Source of the DNA: Halomonas sp.
GTDB lineage: Bacteria; Pseudomonadota; Gammaproteobacteria; Pseudomonadales; Halomonadaceae
Assembly: GCF_029263665.1 (NCBI RefSeq)
Contig: NZ_JAJUFQ010000008.1
Location: 111,846-175,845, forward strand
Length of the DNA: 64,000 nucleotides
Direction of reading: 5' to 3'
The notes beneath the pieces are model-generated. The model worked only from the letters and a program-made list of their open reading frames with translations, had not been told where the DNA came from and searched no databases. Below, in pieces: positions 61,316-64,000 of the stretch. Numbering within the stretch: the first letter of the stretch is position 1; each line of letters begins with the position of its first letter. Position numbers and translations under genes: made by a program.

Positions 61316-63658
61316 ATGTTCATTCTTTCCCTGATCTTCTGGATAGTGGGTCTTGTGCTACTCGGTGGTGGCGCTTGGCTCATGACTCTGGGAGGAAGTT
61401 GGTACTATGCGCTAGCGGGCGTGGCACTGATTGGTGTCGGTGTGTTGATGAAACCGCGTCTGGCAGCGGCACGCGGGCTTTATGCGCTGTTTCTGATTGC
61501 GACAGCCATATGGGCGCTGTGGGAGTCTGGCTATGACTGGTGGCCACTGGCTACACGTCTGGGTGTATTCCTGCTGTTGGCGATTCCGCTTTTCTTCGTG
61601 GGCAAGGCGGGCGAGCGTCACCTGGGGTTGAAAGTGCTGCTCCCGATCTGGGTGGTCATTGGTGTCGGCACACTGGGCAGCGCGCTGGTTGATGCTCATA
61701 AGATCAAGGGTGAACTGAACACTGATGTCGTGGCAGAAACCCCCAGCATTGGTGATACACCGGAAGGTAGTTGGCATGCGTATGGCCGCAATAATCTGGG
61801 GCAGCGCTTTTCACCGCTGACACAGATTACTCCGGAGAACGTGGATAATCTGGAGCTTGCCTGGCAATACCAGACAGGTGATCTGAAAGGGCCGGATGAC
61901 GTCACGGAAACCACTTACGAAGCGACACCGCTGAAGGTGAACAATTCGTTATTCCTGTGCACACCGCACAACTGGTTGATCGCGCTGGACGCTGACTCTG
62001 GCGAAGAGCAGTGGGTCTACAAGGCCAAGATTCCAGCAGAAAGCCAGCGTCAGCATCAAACCTGTCGTGGTGTTTCCTATCTGCCGCCATCTTCCGGTGG
62101 CCCTGATACGATTGACGTAAAAGTGGCAGATGGCCCGGCTGAAGCACTGGAAAGCCAGCAGTGTGATGCCCAGCTGTTCATGCCGACATCCGATGCGCGT
62201 CTGTTGGCATTGGATCCTGAAACCGGTGCACGTTGCAGCAACTTCGCTGACAACGGCGAACTCGACTTGATGCATAATATGCCTTTCAAACAGGCAGGCT
62301 TCTACTACTCCACATCACCGCCTGTTGTGGCAAATGGCCTGGTTGTTGTGGCGGGTTCCGTTAATGACAACTATGCCGTCGAATCACCTTCTGGTGTCAT
62401 TCGTGCATATGATGCCAAGACCGGTGAGCTGGTATGGAACTGGGACTCTGGCAACCCGGATGAGACTGCGCCGATCGGCGAGGATGAAACCTACACGACC
62501 AGTTCCCCCAACAGTTGGTCGGTGGCCAGTGCGGATGAAGAACTGGGGCTGATTTACTTCCCGATGGGGAACCGTACACCTGATCAGTTGGGCATGTACC
62601 GTTCGCCTGCCGAAGAGAAGTATGCCTCCTCGGTTGTGGCGTTGAGCCTCGAAACTGGTCAGGTCGAATGGGTGCATCAGTTTGTGCACCATGACCTGTG
62701 GGATATGGATACGCCGGCACAGCCTACGCTGGTGGATCTGGACACCGAACAAGGCAAACAACCTGCTCTGGTCATTCCGACCAAGCAAGGGGATGTCTAT
62801 GTACTGAACCGCCAGACTGGTCAAGCCATTCTGCCGGTTTCGGAAAAAGCCGCGCCACAGGGGACGATAGAAGGCGATCATGCATCTCCGACGCAGCCGA
62901 TTTCGAGCTTGACGTTCCGTCCGCCGACACTGCGTGAAGCTGATATGTGGGGGGCCACTCCCTTCGATCAGTTGATGTGTCGCATTCAGTTCCGCTCGTT
63001 GCGTTATGAAGGTCAGTACACCCCGCCGTCCGAGCAGGGCACTATTGTATTCCCTGGCAATTTCGGCGTATTCAACTGGGGCAGTCTGGCGGTAGATCCT
63101 AAGCGTCAAGTGATGTTCGGCATGCCGCTGTATCTGGCATTCACCTCGACACTGGTGTCGAAAGAGGGCGCTGATTTGGGGGAAACCAATCAGGGGGAGC
63201 AAGGCCTGAATGAAAATGCCGGCGCGTCCTACGCGGTTGAAATGAAACCCTTCCTGTCACCTCTTGGTGTGCCGTGTCAGCAACCGCCGTGGGGTTATGT
63301 GGCGGGAGCCGATCTGCGTACAGGCGAGATCGTCTGGAAGCACAAGAATGGCACCGTGCGTGACATGAGTCCGCTGCCGCTGCCCTTCAAGATGGGGGTT
63401 CCGGGGATCGGTGGCCCCATTATTACTGATGGAGGAGTCGCTTTCCTGGCCGCGGCCGTGGATAACTATCTGCGCGCCTATGATCTGACCTCTGGTGAGC
63501 AGCTGTGGCAGACACGCCTGCCCGCCGGTGGCCAGGCTACGCCGATGACATACCTCAACAGCAAAGGCGAGCAGATGGTCGTGCTGGTTGCAGGTGGCCA
63601 TGGCTCCATCGGCACGACCATCGGTGACTATGTCATGGCATACAAGCTGAAGCAGTAA
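61316..63658 (+). CDS. gcd: Membrane-bound PQQ-dependent glucose dehydrogenase
   Basis: Quinoprotein of 780 residues that oxidises aldoses at the periplasmic face and feeds electrons to ubiquinone. Five helices in residues 1-130 anchor it; the eight-bladed PQQ propeller follows, with WHAYGRNNLGQRFSPLTQIT, ITPENVDNLELAWQYQTGDL, the PQQ-contacting TCRGVSYLPPSS and HDLWDMDTPAQPTLVDL, and a C-terminal tryptophan-docking type ending ATPMTYLNSKGEQMVVLVAG. Ends with KLKQ. ATG preceded by AGGAGC. PQQ synthesis genes are not in the window. Confidence 0.95.
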   Translation: MFILSLIFWIVGLVLLGGGAWLMTLGGSWYYALAGVALIGVGVLMKPRLAAARGLYALFLIATAIWALWESGYDWWPLATRLGVFLLLAIPLFFVGKAGERHLGLKVLLPIWVVIGVGTLGSALVDAHKIKGELNTDVVAETPSIGDTPEGSWHAYGRNNLGQRFSPLTQITPENVDNLELAWQYQTGDLKGPDDVTETTYEATPLKVNNSLFLCTPHNWLIALDADSGEEQWVYKAKIPAESQRQHQTCRGVSYLPPSSGGPDTIDVKVADGPAEALESQQCDAQLFMPTSDARLLALDPETGARCSNFADNGELDLMHNMPFKQAGFYYSTSPPVVANGLVVVAGSVNDNYAVESPSGVIRAYDAKTGELVWNWDSGNPDETAPIGEDETYTTSSPNSWSVASADEELGLIYFPMGNRTPDQLGMYRSPAEEKYASSVVALSLETGQVEWVHQFVHHDLWDMDTPAQPTLVDLDTEQGKQPALVIPTKQGDVYVLNRQTGQAILPVSEKAAPQGTIEGDHASPTQPISSLTFRPPTLREADMWGATPFDQLMCRIQFRSLRYEGQYTPPSEQGTIVFPGNFGVFNWGSLAVDPKRQVMFGMPLYLAFTSTLVSKEGADLGETNQGEQGLNENAGASYAVEMKPFLSPLGVPCQQPPWGYVAGADLRTGEIVWKHKNGTVRDMSPLPLPFKMGVPGIGGPIITDGGVAFLAAAVDNYLRAYDLTSGEQLWQTRLPAGGQATPMTYLNSKGEQMVVLVAGGHGSIGTTIGDYVMAYKLKQ

Positions 63659-63701
63659 GCTGTAAGTATCAAGCATCTCACCTTGAGATGTGAAACATCC
63701 G

Positions 63702-63736
63702 GCCCCCGCTGATACTGGTCAGCGGGGGCTTTTTTA
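63702..63736 (+). terminator. Strong terminator after gcd
   Basis: GCCCCCGCTGA (63702-63712) pairs with TCAGCGGGGGC (63719-63729) around six bases and is followed by TTTTTTATT. Confidence 0.93.
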
Positions 63737-63866
63737 TTGGTTCATCTTTATTGGTTCGTCGCGCTTTACCGAGTATCCAGTTTCATGAGGCCACTACATG
63801 CTTACCCCTTGAGTGTCTTTCAGCCCCTTGGTGCTGGGAAGGGTGACAATAGGGCTTTTGGTTGTC

Positions 63867-64000
63867 TCAGGCAAAACCGCCATTGGCACGCAATATCTGG
63901 CCATTGATCCAACTGCCCTGGGGGCTGGCAAGGAAGGCAACGGCAGCGGCAATTTCATCCGGCTGTCCCAGGCGCTCCAGTGGTGCCATGGCGGCAATCG
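63867..64000 (-). CDS. Short-chain dehydrogenase/reductase, C-terminal part (cut by window edge)
   Basis: Reading the minus strand from the right edge gives IAAMAPLERLGQPDEIAAAV, AFLASPQGSWINGQILRANG and GFA, then TGA at 63867-63869. This is the typical SDR C-terminus (PLxRLGxPxEIAxAVxFLAS and GxxLxxxGG). The catalytic part lies beyond the window, so the substrate is not known. Converges with gcd. Confidence 0.88.
   Translation of the reverse strand, partial: IAAMAPLERLGQPDEIAAAVAFLASPQGSWINGQILRANGGFA

Noticed and set aside
63794..63997. 67-codon minus-strand frame at the right edge
   Set aside because: Another minus-strand frame at the same place reads as an SDR C-terminus and explains the sequence better.

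Overview
The window reads as the chromosome of a GC-rich gammaproteobacterium, most likely Halomonas or a close relative. Supporting signs are a soluble fdsGBA-fdhD-fdsD formate dehydrogenase, a betIBA glycine-betaine operon, an 820-residue FadE, azurin, membrane PQQ glucose dehydrogenase, TRAP transport and tRNA sequences very close to enteric ones. The genus is an inference from gene content; no alignment could be run.

Layout. 1-1.7 kb: a C4-dicarboxylate-type TRAP transporter (dctQ cut by the window edge, dctP). 2-9.3 kb: a ModE/LysR-like regulator divergent from a tightly overlapped NAD-dependent formate dehydrogenase operon. 9.4-12.1 kb: an uncharacterised DUF2182/DUF1326 pair and a PA0069-type radical SAM protein. 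12.3-25.5 kb: a 13-kb vitamin B12 locus in two transcription blocks. cobT-cbiB-cobD-cobU-cobS-cobC plus a second CobU-like gene come first. Then a cobalamin riboswitch precedes btuB-btuF-btuC-btuD-cobO-cobQ. No corrin-ring genes are present, so the locus fits uptake, amidation/adenosylation and nucleotide-loop assembly (salvage). 25.5-35.6 kb: a glycerophosphodiesterase, a hairpin-rich MITE-like element, an orphan protein, azurin, a quinone reductase, an RpiR regulator divergent from an aminotransferase/carboxymuconolactone-decarboxylase pair, an SLC13 permease with RCK domains and a LysN-like aminotransferase. 35.7-42.7 kb: fadE, a small membrane protein-ArsS-sodium symporter operon, and methylthioribose kinase.

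42.7-48.1 kb is an accessory block: an AT-rich stretch holding a split small membrane gene, then a three-gene molybdenum hydroxylase (tri-haem cytochrome c, 2Fe-2S subunit, Tat-exported molybdopterin subunit). Related ~60-bp repeats in the same orientation lie on both sides. 48.1-52.1 kb is betI-betB-betA (choline to glycine betaine). 52.2-52.8 kb holds one tRNA-Met and three tRNA-Asn genes. 52.8-61.3 kb is decayed accessory DNA around intact genes (LysE exporter, catalase, a 606-residue lipoprotein). The debris includes a ParA-like relic, half of a TctC-type binding protein joined to an integrase fragment, a LysR gene without its DNA-binding domain, and an IS30 transposase tail. The window closes with gcd and the C-terminus of an SDR enzyme.

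A theme across the window is short, near-perfect tandem duplication (8-36 bp) inside genes and between them, most often in the B12 locus. It suggests frequent replication slippage and length polymorphism between strains. I see no prophage, CRISPR array or obvious defence or secretion system. The most notable unexplained items are the repeat-flanked molybdenum hydroxylase block, the multi-hairpin element at 26.4 kb, the DUF2182/DUF1326 pair, the ArsS-symporter coupling and the orphan lipoprotein.
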